This document shows positions 27,758-38,900 of a DNA stretch of 64,000 nucleotides, piece after piece. Numbering within the stretch: position 1 is the first letter of the stretch; the number at the start of each line of letters is the position of its first letter. Position numbers and translations under genes: made by a program. Source of the stretch: Trichaptum fuscoviolaceum (lineage: Eukaryota > Basidiomycota > Agaricomycetes > Hymenochaetales > Trichaptaceae); NCBI GenBank assembly GCA_910574455.1, contig CAJSYZ010000003.1, positions 310,001 through 374,000 on the forward strand, read 5' to 3'. A model generated the notes under the pieces. It had not been told where the DNA came from and did no database searches. It worked only from the letters and a program-made list of their open reading frames with translations.

Positions 27758-28953
27758 GCTGGGGGCGGGGCTTCGGGATTGTGAACGTTCTTGGCGGCGG
27801 GCGTCATGGCGGCGAATGCGTTCTGTAGCACGGATTGCTGCACATTCTGGACGTACTGTTCCGCCATACGTTTGAGCGTTTCTTCGAACGACTGGAGCGC
27901 GGGGGGCGATGGGCTCGACGGGGACGTGGATTTCGTAGCCTTTAGGTTTCGGGATGGCGGTCGCGTTGGGCAATCGCTCACCAGATGGTCTTTCTCTCCG
28001 CAGTAGTAGCATAGTCCCTTACTCCTGCGCTCCCGGCGCACCCTGTCAATCTCCATCGCGTTGGGATCCTTCGTCGAGCTTGCGCCCGCAGTCGGGATCG
28101 TACGCGGAGCTGAACTAGTGGCGCCGGGATTGCTTCGGGGCGTAGCCGCTGGCTTCGATACTGGTCCATAGGCGTGTGCGAGCCTTAGCTTCTCGTCCGT
28201 CTCGGAAACCCAGTTGACGTAGGCATCGAATTTCATATCCTTCGCCTCTGTGCTGGCGATGTGCTGGCGAACCTGGTCTTTGAGTCCCTTCCGGAACATG
28301 TCGAGGTAGATGACATCCGTCGTCGCGTCCTTGGGCCACCCGGTGAGGGCTTGGAGGGCACGGAATTGCGACGCAAACTCGGCGACCGTTCCTGTCTGGC
28401 GTAGGCGCATCAGCTTGTCGGCTGCGGCTTTGTCTGCATCGATTTCTCCGTAAGAGGCGCGAAGGGCGGCGAACAGGGCCTCCAGGCTGGCGGCTTCTGG
28501 CGGTGTCGGGATGTCCTGGAGTCGATCTAGAATAGGTCGTGCCCAGTCTTGCGCCGGTCCCCGCAGTAGCATCAGGGCGAATGCGACCTTGCGGGTTTCG
28601 TCCAGCCCCGGATGTTGTCCGAACAGGTAGAGCTTAATCTGGTGAATCCAGTTTTCCAGCTTGGCTCGTTCGCCTTCGAAGGTGTCGGGAAGCTTCATCT
28701 TGAGCCCTGCTCCACCCCCAGACGGGGAGGCGGGCTGACTCGCGATTTGGGCTTCTAACGCCCGGTTGGCGTGCTTGAGCTGGGCGACTGTGTTCAGGAC
28801 CTGATTGTGTTCGCTGACTAGCTTGGAGTAGCGCTTTTCGAGGGTGTCGAGGCGATCAAGGATGGGCTGGAGTTTGTCTTCCTCCATCGAGGAGTTCGGG
28901 GACGGGAAAGCGAAGGTGTCTGCAAGTCCTCCCCATTCCTGGTGGGACGACAT
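27745..28953 (-). CDS. gag: Element E Gag
   Basis: 402 residues from ATG (MSSHQEWGGLADTF), the same length as F Gag. Early coiled-coil (LDTLEKRYSKLVSEHNQV), capsid core with LMLLRGPAQDWARP and DKLMRLRQTGTVAEF, a zinc knuckle CYYCGEKDHLVSDC near residue 310 and a C-terminal tail ending PPPADFQ. Upstream codons to 29217 are LTR sequence and unlikely to be translated. The stop lies one codon after the slippery heptamer GGATTTT (27751-27757). Confidence 0.93.
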   Translation of the reverse strand: MSSHQEWGGLADTFAFPSPNSSMEEDKLQPILDRLDTLEKRYSKLVSEHNQVLNTVAQLKHANRALEAQIASQPASPSGGGAGLKMKLPDTFEGERAKLENWIHQIKLYLFGQHPGLDETRKVAFALMLLRGPAQDWARPILDRLQDIPTPPEAASLEALFAALRASYGEIDADKAAADKLMRLRQTGTVAEFASQFRALQALTGWPKDATTDVIYLDMFRKGLKDQVRQHIASTEAKDMKFDAYVNWVSETDEKLRLAHAYGPVSKPAATPRSNPGATSSAPRTIPTAGASSTKDPNAMEIDRVRRERRSKGLCYYCGEKDHLVSDCPTRPPSRNLKATKSTSPSSPSPPALQSFEETLKRMAEQYVQNVQQSVLQNAFAAMTPAAKNVHNPEAPPPADFQ

Positions 28954-29029
28954 CGCGGGTCGGCGGTACGGGTGCGGGGGTAGAAGTAAAGAGCGTGAGG
29001 GTGTCGAGTCCGAGCGGCGGTGAGCCAGG

Positions 29030-29040
29030 ACTTTTGACCT
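29030..29040 (-). promoter_or_regulatory. Element E primer-binding site (self-priming type)
   Basis: The minus strand reads AGGTCAAAAGT two bases inside the 5' LTR, the exact reverse complement of ACTTTTGACCT in that LTR. Confidence 0.82.
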
Positions 29041-29042
29041 AA

Positions 29043-29874
29043 TGTTACGACCGTCGGGAATTGTAGCGGGAAACAGTTTCGGGAAACAGTTTCGGGAAAC
29101 TGGAATTTGCGACAAGAACCCGCGTTCGGGAATCTGGATTCGCGACTGGGAACGAGCGTGGGAATTCAGGCGGAGGAACGCGCGGGATTCTATCCAGGCG
29201 CGTCGCGGGATTCTCAAGGCCAGCTAGGACTCTTCACTGCTTTGAACGTCAAGTAAGCGGATCCCTAAGGAAGCACTCCACAAGTAAGTATTGCGCAACT
29301 AACTACACAGGAGAAAAGAGAGAGATCGCACCTAAGGAAGCACTCCACAAGAGGTCAAAAGTGGGGTGCTCCTTACGATGCCTACAGCTATTTATCTACT
29401 TCGTAAAGACTGTATAGTTAATCTACGCTAAGTGTCCTTGCGCAATGCGCACCTATCTACTACAAACGATACATGCTACGACCGCAATGCTAGGCATGTC
29501 CATCCCGTCTCTCCAGATGGCTACGGCCTGTCCGTGGACGTCAGCGTCTGGTCCGGGGCCGCGACTAGCCAGACTAGGTATGCCAGACTGTTGCAGGTCG
29601 TCACCTTGAGGTACTAGCGGATTAATGAGCGTATGTTGATAAGTGAATGTACGTGTGCCGTGGCGGGTCGTCGTAAATGAGTGTGTGTATGCGTGCCTGG
29701 TTGCCGGGACGGTGGTGCGGGATAAGTCACGTGAGCATGGGATCGTGCGATTCGGGAATGAGGTTTCGCGCGGGGAATCCAATGGCGGGATTCTCTCCGC
29801 GGGAATGTCTGCTCATGTCGGGATCCTTGGCGGGAAAGTGCGGGAAATGAGAAAAGGAGCCCGGGATCTCGACA
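29043..29874 (-). repeat. 5' LTR of element E (832 bp)
   Basis: The same family LTR, longer by a 13-base tandem duplication around GTTTCGGGAAACA near 29070-29100. Several substitutions separate it from the left LTR. Confidence 0.92.
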
Positions 29875-30662
29875 CCCTTCGCATCAAGCGGAATCGTAAA
29901 ACGTAAGTCCGCGAACGAACCTTCATCATACTGCATTTTCCTTGTTGATAATACAATATTCTTCCTTTCGTTTGTGAGAGATATAACAGTAGCTCGGGCA
30001 TCAAGATTGAGCTCTTTTCGTACGATATCAAGTACGTGAGCCGGTAGAGTCGCTGAAGCTACTACGAACGGTATGGATTTTGCGACCCGTCCCCGGAGCA
30101 CACCAATATTGCTGTATTCCGTGCGGAAGGAGCTCCCCCAGTCCGCTATACAGTGAGCCTCATCGACTATAACGCATTGAAGACGATCTTGAAGGGTTTT
30201 TTTTGATAAGACAGCTATGCCAAACTCTCTCGAGTTTGCGATCTCTGGTGAGACTATCACTCGTCGGAATTTACCCCTGACAATGTCCTGATCACTCTAT
30301 TAGATTTTAAGAGCTCTTGATTGATTGTAAGTCCTCACCTGATACACTTGCTCTTTAGATGTTCGTTCGAACGTCTCCGTGCATACAGCTATCGTCAGAA
30401 TCGGTGCGTTTTCCATTTGCTCGATCATAAGGCCCGATAACGGAGAAACAATTATAGCAATGGCATCTGGATTCGTTAACAATGCTGAGGTGAATGCGAC
30501 AGTCTTTCCGCTGCCCGTGCCTACGTCGAGCACAACATCCTGACCCTTCAAAATAGCTGCAGCCGTGTCTATTTGCCACCCGAAAGGGATGAATCCAAAA
30601 GCCAGTTGACCAAGCGACCTCAATGCGTCTCTATTGACTCTTATGCTCTTGTAGGGCCTCAT
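29875..30662 (-). pseudogene. RecQ-like DNA helicase, 3'-truncated by element E
   Basis: Superfamily-2 helicase front half. Exon 1 (30662-30339) starts at ATG and has the Walker A motif DVGTGSGKT near residue 46. Exon 2 (30287-29875) has the DEAH box in VIVDEAHCIADWG and the SATLP motif III. A 51-nt intron (30338-30288) with a GTGAGG donor, a CTAAT branch-like site and an ATCAG acceptor joins the exons in phase 0. The match is to the multi-copy RecQ-like family of mushroom fungi. Coding stops at the LTR edge after DAKG. The helicase C-terminal domain is absent, and I found no continuation left of element E. Confidence 0.88.
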
Positions 30663-30929
30663 AGTGTTAGGTAGTTAACAAGTAGCACAAAAATCTGTAT
30701 GTATTCGCTATCTGATTCTAATACAAGTCGAATTTCAAAAAAAAAAAGGAGTGACCGGGACTCGGGAAGCCACCGGCAACCTAAGGACCCTGTGAAAATT
30801 TGCCACCATTAAGCTGAATAATCAGGCACATTGTGACCGATGGGTCACAATGGCGTTACAGGCCTCCTTCTGATTGAGTCATACCAGTCGTTTCTATTTC
30901 ACGACACAAACGACTGGTTTACGAGTCTA
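30663..30929. repeat. Non-coding stretch with two adjacent perfect inverted repeats
   Basis: No gene seen. CATTGTGACC (30829-30838) is the inverse of 30843-30852 across a 4-base loop. Next to it, ACCAGTCGTTT (30883-30893) is the inverse of 30908-30918. An 11-base A run lies near 30740. Confidence 0.8.
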
Positions 30930-31159
30930 CGTTGGTCTCAGACTTTCAGTCTTCAGACGAGTCGTCTATTTTGTTTTTGGTGGTTCCTTACCGCAATCCC
31001 GACATATTTTCTGCAACATTGACGAGCCTTGTTACAATGACCGGTTAGCCTTGCTTCGGATGCTGTGAAGGCGTGCCTAGACAGTGGGCTGTTTTGAGGC
31101 TCGGTCGGCGCAGAGTTTCTTTCATGGAGCTAATTCACTCAACTTTCTGGTACAGTAAC

Positions 31160-31807
31160 TAGGGCTCCGCACCGTACCGTAAACAGTAACAGCCGTATAG
31201 TATGTTACCCCATACGGTAACGGGACGTAAATTTACGGCCGTAAATAGACCATTCCAGCCTCTTTTACGGTACAGGACGGCCGTTTTACGGCCGTAAACG
31301 GTAATACGGGTTTTAATTACCGAAAAAGCTATCTGTACATATTTTATCTAGTAAAATCTATAGATGACATCCATAAGTAGCTATAGAAATGAACTTACAC
31401 ATCATAATAGATTCCATATGCCTAAAAAAGCCTCTGCACAGCCTGTGCTTCGCAAGAGTCACAACATGTTGTCACGAGCAAGCGTGCGGACTTGTGGTAG
31501 GTGTGACTTTTCGACATCAATGCAAGTGATTTGTGACGGAAAAGACTATTTATAGATACTATTGTCATGCATATAGCATGTGGTAATATGTTTCCATGGA
31601 AAACCGTAGTAGTTTTACATAAAATCATACTATTCTAGGTAACCCCGTACAGTAACCGTATACGGCCGTAATTGGTGACCCATATACGGTTACGGTCCGT
31701 AAATTTACAGCCGTAATTTGAGCTGAAAAATTCTCCTTACGGTACGTGTACGGGCCGTACCGTACCGTACCGTAAACCGTATAATACGGTACGGTTGCGG
31801 AGCCCTA
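31160..31807. mobile_element. hAT-like MITE 1 (648 bp)
   Basis: Flanked by the perfect 8-bp duplication ACAGTAAC (31152-31159 and 31808-31815). Terminal inverted repeats begin TAGGGCTCCGC and continue into ACCGTACCGTA-type repeats. The inside has many TACGG/CCGTA motifs and an AT-rich middle, with no transposase. The paralogous site near 41393 (GGTACAGTAACTCC) is empty. 8-bp duplications point to the hAT superfamily. Confidence 0.93.
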
Positions 31808-32572
31808 ACAGTAACTCCATCATTTATTCTTGAAGCCTCCTTCCTCGCCTTCTTCATGTGATCTTCGCTGTATGATTCATCCCAATGTGCGACGCAAACA
31901 AGACCACTGGTGCACTTTGCGTGAACTACCATCCGAAGGAGGGCAGAGGGGTGAAAACGCATGATGAGAAGTTAATGTTGGACGACATAGCGAGAGAGAT
32001 TTAGGTACGCACATATGCTCCTGGCGTGTCACTCTTTCCACCTTCCACCCTTTGTTCCTTTCTACGTGTACCCTCCACCGATGTGCGCGAGGGTTTTATA
32101 CTGTTCCTCTCTTTCAGAATCGCATTCTTTGTCTTGTCATTCCGCAGAATCACGACCGACACTTACTCCCGCCGAACTCTCGCGTCGCGTAAGAATGCAA
32201 TTCCTTCGAGCTCGTGTAACCCTTCAAAGCGCTCGTCTCATTCTGCGCATGTGGCGTCGCCGTCTGTGTAATACTTCGCACATCCAGCCTCTTGCTCGTG
32301 CATTATCCTCTATTTGCGCGCCTCAGCTTATCCATCTATAATCTCCAGTCGGATCCACCGCAAAGTGCTTTATTTGCAGTGTCTCCCTTTACTTTCATTT
32401 TCCATACCTTGCTGGGTGCGTACTCTGAGATTTCTGTCCGCTGGGCAACGATAAGCTAGAGTAGGCGCTCTGGGAGTCGATGAGGCTGGTGTGCCGTCAC
32501 AGGAAAGGCGGTTTGAAGAAGGAAGGAGATATCATTCTAAAGGATGGAGAAGAAAGGAGGTGATGGTGAGCC

Positions 32573-33249
32573 TATAGTCCTCAATGGGTCGGGCCGACCC
32601 TCATTGACCCGGGGTCGGCCTTGACCCGGCCCGTGGGGTCGGGTCAATACAGGGCCGGGTCAGGGAAGGTCGAAGTGGGGCCGGGTCAAGGGTCAGATGA
32701 TGTAGAGAAACACCTGACCCTCTGTGACCCGGGTCGGCCCGACCCGACCCCCGACCCTTACTGTTACCCATTTCGGTAGCTAATAGTGCAATTTTTGTTA
32801 AGTCTAACTCAGGTTAAGGCAGCTAAGTTATCCTGAGTAATTATATTTGTCCTAGTTTACTTAATACCGCCTTATAATGACAATATACCCTTGGAAAGGT
32901 AATGAAGGACTGTTAAGCACCGTGAGAAATTAATGGAAGTAAAGGCCGGAGCCTTATATCTCTTCATGGACTATCTCTAATGAAGTATTATTGATAGATA
33001 CATATATAAGGCTGTTACAGTAGTCAATAATTAACTTACTATACTAATGTTTTTAGTTACTAGATTTTATAGGGCCGACCCGGGGTCGACCCCGGGTTGA
33101 CCTTGACCCGACCCCCAATGACCCGACCCGGAGGGTCAGAGAGGGTCAGGGTCAGGGTCGGGCACTTGCCTCAAAATGCTGACCCGGCCGGGTCGGGGGT
33201 CAACCAAAAGATGCCCTGACCCGACCCGACCCGACCTTTGAGGACTATA
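32573..33249. mobile_element. hAT-like MITE 2 (677 bp)
   Basis: Flanked by the 8-bp duplication GGTGAGCC (32565-32572 and 33250-33257). Terminal inverted repeats TATAGTCCTCAA. GC-rich subterminal arrays of GACCCGG/CCGGGTC surround an AT-rich core. No coding capacity. The paralogous region near 42117 lacks it. Confidence 0.92.
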
Positions 33250-34697
33250 GGTGAGCCTGGAGGAAGAGTGATTCTTCCATCAGGCAAACCGCGAAACCAG
33301 TTTTGTCCGTATCCTTGCACCAGCATCTCGTACTCGGCTCAGACGTCAAGACCGGTAACGGAAGACATTTGTTGTTGGCTGAGACCTTGCGCGTCGTGTC
33401 CTTGTGGCTTCCACATTGTATGTGTTTGTGTCTTCCGTGGAGATGAAAAGGTGCTTCGCCCGAGCCTGTGTATGTGTTTCCTCGCGAAAGCGAGCCCTCA
33501 GCATCCGTTCAGCTTCCGGTCGTCGTGGACGCAGTCCAAAGCTCACTGTACCTATAAGAGATGCTCGTATGGACAATGAGGGTGCATAGAGGTGAGAGTC
33601 GAAGACGAACTTCGGGGGAAGAAATGCGTGCTCGTCCGGCACTCGGCAAGTCAAGCGATAGTCGATTCTTTCGCAATGGCGACCTCCGGAATATGACGAG
33701 ATTCTTGTCGCTGGCGACTCAGAGAATAACCGGCCCGTCGCGCTGCTTCCCTGTTCAGCGACTCTCTTCAGCAATCAACGAGCCGCACCTTCACTCACGT
33801 TTACAAATGCTTTGACTCACTTTCACCCTGCGATGCAAACAAAGACACACTTGCATCTTCGCGCTAACTACACACCGAAGGGGAGAAAAGCCTCGAAAGA
33901 GCGCGATGTGGAAGTTAATGTTATGCGGCATGATGGATGAGATGAGGGTGCGCACCGTCATTGAGGAAAGTTGCTTTTAGCTGACGTGTGTATACCGCTT
34001 TTTGTGTCCTATCAATATCGACTAACACTTTCTTAACGTCGAGCTGGGAGGCCTGGAGTGCTAGATCCCAACTTACTTCGTCTCGCCTATTCTGCTTGGC
34101 AGAACACCGGGGAATCACTTGCCAATGCTTATCTGCCCTTTTACTTCCGCCACCATTCCGTGACGGCATAGCAAAACGTCATTCCCTACGAGCACGCTTC
34201 AAAGCAATCACCTTATTCTGTGTATGGGGCGTCGTCCTCCGTACCATCCCTCGCAAATTCGACCTCTTGCTCGTGTACCATCTGCTATACCCGCCCCGAA
34301 TTCAAACTAAAAGCGCTTCATTCTATATATCTCCATTCACTTGCAACTCTCCCCTTCTCTGCCTTTGGCGCGAACCCTGCGACTCATTGTTAATTGGTCG
34401 TCGTGAAGCTAGGTTACCCGGTCTGGGAATCGATGAAGATGACATGCCGTCGCTTGCAGTCGGTTCTTGAGGGAAGGAAGTCTGACATCTAGAGGACAGA
34501 GAAGGGATGGAGGTGCTACCCGAGAGAGAGCATGGGCAAGCAGGCTGGCGAGGCTGGGGGTGCTGAATGATCTGAGGTGGAGTAAAATTTGGTGGAGGTA
34601 CGCAAAGTTTGTCGATGTTAGCTAATACGTAGCATCGGACTGACCTCTCTTCAAACACCAGTTTCAAACAACAATCATATCCTTAGTCCTCTACCAG

Positions 34698-35120
34698 TTG
34701 TATATATTGTCATCCCACCAATACCGTGATTTCCTCGAGTTGGCGAGGGACACGAAGGTGGCTGGTGCAAGTAACGTCATGGTCGACGTCCTCGAGTTGA
34801 TCCCTGCACTTTCACCTTCTACCTCAACTATGTCATCAGTGGATGCAATCGAGGATGTACTGGAATCCATCAAGCTCATCCTACGAAGCGGCATCTCGCG
34901 CAATCACGACCGAAGAATATTACTTGCCTTTTTACTCGCGCACCTTCGCGATGCTTGCGCTGAATACTCCGCTTACGCTCTCCGATCTTGCGCAACTCTA
35001 GAAAGTCACCATCTTTCCTCGCATGGGCTTCGGCATCCTATGTTGACTCATCCCTTGCTCGTCAAACTACCACCATACCTAGTTCCATTGAATCCAGATC
35101 TCCAGGGTACAGCGTCTTGA
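34698..35120 (+). other. Open frame at the end of duplication copy 1, unknown
   Basis: 140 codons beginning MYILSSHQYRDFLELARDTK. The first about 60 residues are matched in copy 2 (43596-43763: SSHQYRNFLELARDTK), where the frame then stops. Substitutions between the copies are a mix of silent and replacing, so coding status is doubtful. It could be the first exon of an unrecognised gene. Confidence 0.3.
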
Positions 35121-35973
35121 TCGCAGCTGAACCATTTTAAGGCAATGGTCCCTGCCCCGCAAAGTTCGTGGTGAAAACCATAGAAGACGAAGGCGATGCC
35201 GGTGAGGTCAACGTGTTTACAGTTGGAAAGGGACAGTTGGACGCTTTTCATATGAGACTAAGAAGAGGGAAAAGCATCGGAATATACATCTTTCTCTTCA
35301 AGAATCCCATAAAAGTCGATCTCTAACGAGCTAAAGGCTTTACAGTTGGCACCATCTCTTCTAGCCCCCCCTCTATCTGTCTTGTCGACCTTAATTTCTC
35401 AAGCAGCCTTTCTGTGGAGTCCCGCATTAGTTAATAGCGTCGAGGCAGGCGAATCTTGACCAGCACTCTCAACTAAGTAACCTTGTCGTCATCCCCGTAC
35501 CAATCTTCTGACTTGGCCTTCTCTTTCCATGTCCGGAACCCTACAAAGACCACTGTCATCCCCTGACCCAGATTTCGTGCCGAGCTGTCGTTCACTGGCA
35601 CTTCTCGACTTCGATGCAATAAGTTAAATTATCTAGCTATTCCAGTCATGTATCTAACTCATAAATGCATTGGGATAACACCCTCTTTGAATTCAAGCTG
35701 TGCAAGTAGGCGTCGAAATAAGTGAGAACCCATCCGCAAGCTTCAAAGGACACGTCAGATATCAATCTGACGTTCCGGCGCCATTCAAGAACGATAATGT
35801 GAGAAAACGTCAATTACATAGCAGGACACGGAATAAAAGCATCATTATAAGCAAATGGGGAAAAGGCATTCGTACGGCCACTTTTCACTTGGCGCCGTTC
35901 TATGAATATGAATTTCAGAAAGTTAATCTCGATGAACCAATGCATAAACGCACCCCTTCTACGAAGTACAACA
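35121..35973. other. Intergenic stretch, nothing recognised
   Basis: About 850 bases with only short, shadow-like frames. No repeats or RNA genes recognised. Confidence 0.5.
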
Positions 35974-38900
35974 TTACTCTCCCAGTTCTTCCTCGTTCTC
36001 GTTCTCCGATGTGGACGTGACCTCTTCAATTTCATTGAGCGTAGCAACTCCCGTTCGTATTACAGGAGTGCTTGGCAGCAAATTCAGATCTGCAGGCGAA
36101 GATCCAGGCGCTACTGGGCTTGGTGATGCAGTTGACGGAAAGTGTTCATCAGGAGGAGGAGGAGGATGGTCAAGCTGGTCTGGGCTATCCGGTTTGAACT
36201 CCATCTGTGTTGATGGCAAATGTTCCGCGCTTTCACGAAGGGAAGCGGGCTGGCTTGAATGGGACGGAGTGGTCTGAGTGGATGCGGCGTGGTCGTGGTC
36301 AGCGACTTCTGATCCTGGAGGTAGAGAATCAATGTCGGCATGCTGCTCCTCCTCAATCTTCCTGCGTGCTTTTTCGCGTTCATCAATCCATGCGGGGCGT
36401 ACTACATCGAGGAATTTCTTCCTGAGGTCTGGGTAACCCCAGAGAAATCCCTCAATATAAGAATTTGCAAATTCTTCACTCTCCATACTAATTCATGTTA
36501 GTATGCTCTTCATGTTAAAGTAGACAGGTGCTTACATCTCGGGTTTCCAGATTTTAATTTTCGACATGACAAAATTGGCCGTGACGTCGTTGAAGGTCGT
36601 CAGCAGAGCTTCACGAAACTCGGCTTCGGCGTTCTTGGCAAGGTTTTCCGCTTGGGTTTCCTCCGGCCCCTCAGCTTTCTCGTGTCTGTCTCTTCCTCTA
36701 GATTCAACATCGCCTTCTGTCCTTCCCGCAGGGCAACATGCGCATATATGCAGCCGAACAAGATGCCCAAGATCAGAAAATACCTTCTTTGTCACCAGCC
36801 AGCCCTTCTTGATCGTACGTACGATGAAGCGGATGATTCTCGAAAGGAGGTAAGGATTTGGCCAGTCACGTTTCCAACGAATGTCGAAGTTTAGACGTGC
36901 CACGCGGTTGTCGATTGCGAATGCCCTTTATGTGCAACATCAGCTCGGCCTTGAGTGATGATGAAGAGAATGAAAGTACCAGAAGAAGTTTCGTTGCAGA
37001 TGTAACTTCTTGACACGGTATTCCCGCCGTGGGTGTCGAATCCATATCCAAACTTGCAGATTTCTGATCCATTTCCAAGCTTCGCCACTCCAGTTCCAAG
37101 CTTTGCCGCACCATTTCCAGACTCGCAGATCTTCGATCCACTGTAATGCCTTCCCAATCCATTTAGCCCAGACTAATTCACGCTTGAGCTGGTATATGAA
37201 CCAAAGTGTAACTGCCAGTAAGCACATGCCATGCAGACCTGTGAGGATACTTGTTGCGAAAGAGACGAATCGTGGCTAGCCAATAGTCAGTTCTGGGGAG
37301 TCCTTAGATTAACTGATGCCGCACCTGGAGAGACAGGTATGCGAACAGGTTCAATCCAAGGACAAACGCAACAGCCGCAATGATCAGGAACAGCATGGGC
37401 GCTTTGTCGAACCACATGCAAATGAGCCGAGGAGGTGCACACGAGTCATAGCTGTCAGATACATCACTTAACCATCGGCAGGATAACTATAGAATAAAAG
37501 GCGCACATTGAAGACTTCCTCCACGTCAAGCCCAGCAAGCTACTCACACCCGAGGACACACTAAAGACTAGCGACAAGAACCAAAATAGGTTGACGACTC
37601 CTCTCAAGGAATTAGACGGCACCGCATCTGTCGCCGCATACGTGAACTGGAGCGTGGTCGCTGTCACGCTGGAGAAGAAGGTGGCGATCGTAGTTAAGTT
37701 GACATATCGCGTCGTATCCCTCTCCATCTGGTCAACAAGGAATTTTGGAAGGGCTAGCTTTAAGTCAGAGTGTGTAAGGACGTAATACACGGTAAAGAAC
37801 TTACCCTCCTTTCCGAACGTCTTCAGCTCTTCAGCCACATTTCCGACATCGATCGGAGCAAGGTTGTCTTTTGGCTCTTCTACCGCGTAACTCACGCCAA
37901 CCATTATGGAATTCGACTCGGGGAGAAGCTCATCGCAAATGTAATCCAGGAGACGATCCGAACGGTGAGATCTAACTGTATTGAAGTTGTCAGATATTAT
38001 TTTACCGGAAAGTAATCTTTAATATATACCTAAGAGTTTCGGCAATCCAGCCTTCAGGACGAACATATTAGAACCAGATATGACCCGCAGTTGCGAGACT
38101 CACCCGTACACAAACCACCCATTTCCTGACTTTACGGAAATAGAACGCATGTTTTTGATGATAAAGGCTTTCCTGGAATTCATTTATAGCTGAATACAGA
38201 TTCACAAAAGATGTTACAACGGCGCCAACTTCTGTCTGTCGCTCTAAAGCCATATTCAGTTCCTAGTATAAACTTTATGACATTACGCACCAAACGGTTG
38301 TACGGCCAAAGCGTCAACTGGCTCTGTAAGCCTCTTCTGGAGTTTCTTTGAAGCTGTGATAACCGTACTGTCACCTCCAATGATTCGGTAGTGTTCAATG
38401 AGATGGTTCAGCTGTTTTCATTGTTAGCAGTAGTTTTCAGTAATTATAAGCAAATGTTGACCTCTTCCTGCATTTTAATGCATGATCTAGACCAAAATAG
38501 ATCTGTTAATCTAAAAACTGTCAGGGATTAGGATATAAACCGTACTGTCTGTGTGTTGCGAGATGTTTTCCAAATCTCGAAATCTTCTCACCTCCCAGGC
38601 AGCCGGTTACGGCTACCTCGGACGATAAAACTCGACTTATGTATTCCTGGCACTGGATCTCGAAGACTTCTATCTTCTGCGTAGACAGCCATTCATGAAA
38701 GGCTTTGGAATAATCGAGGTCGTCGTAATAGAGAGTAGTGTCAGTGCCGGAGCATTCAATTGCAACAAACTACTTACATTTCTCTTCGAATGTTGTCAGC
38801 GCTTCGACAACACCATCCATCTCCGTTTCCAAGTCGGAGAATAATTTGTCGTGGATGAATTTCAAGCATTCGACATATTTACTTCCCCTTACGAGGACTG

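Larger units (their letters stand above)
23154..29874 (-). mobile_element. Element E: chromovirus, C/E/F family, one nonsense codon
   Basis: LTR-gag-pol-LTR organisation on the minus strand: 5' LTR 29043-29874, 3' LTR 23154-23972. It is near-identical to element F. The flanks do not form a target duplication (GTTGG left, CCCTT right), and the two LTRs differ by a 13-base duplication and several substitutions. Recombination between two family members is likely. It adjoins a RecQ-like gene on the right. Confidence 0.93.
30930..34885 (+). repeat. Direct duplication, copy 1 (interrupted by two MITEs)
   Basis: Aligns with 41175-43775 over its whole length once the two MITEs are removed (about 2.6 kb each), with scattered substitutions and small indels. 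Boundaries are approximate. Apart from a short open frame at the far end (34698-35120) it shows no convincing gene. Confidence 0.88.

Noticed and set aside
33238..33815. Cluster of overlapping frames on both strands, repeated at 42049-42685
   Set aside because: They recur because the region is duplicated; frames on both strands are equally open and none shows a domain, so no gene is claimed.
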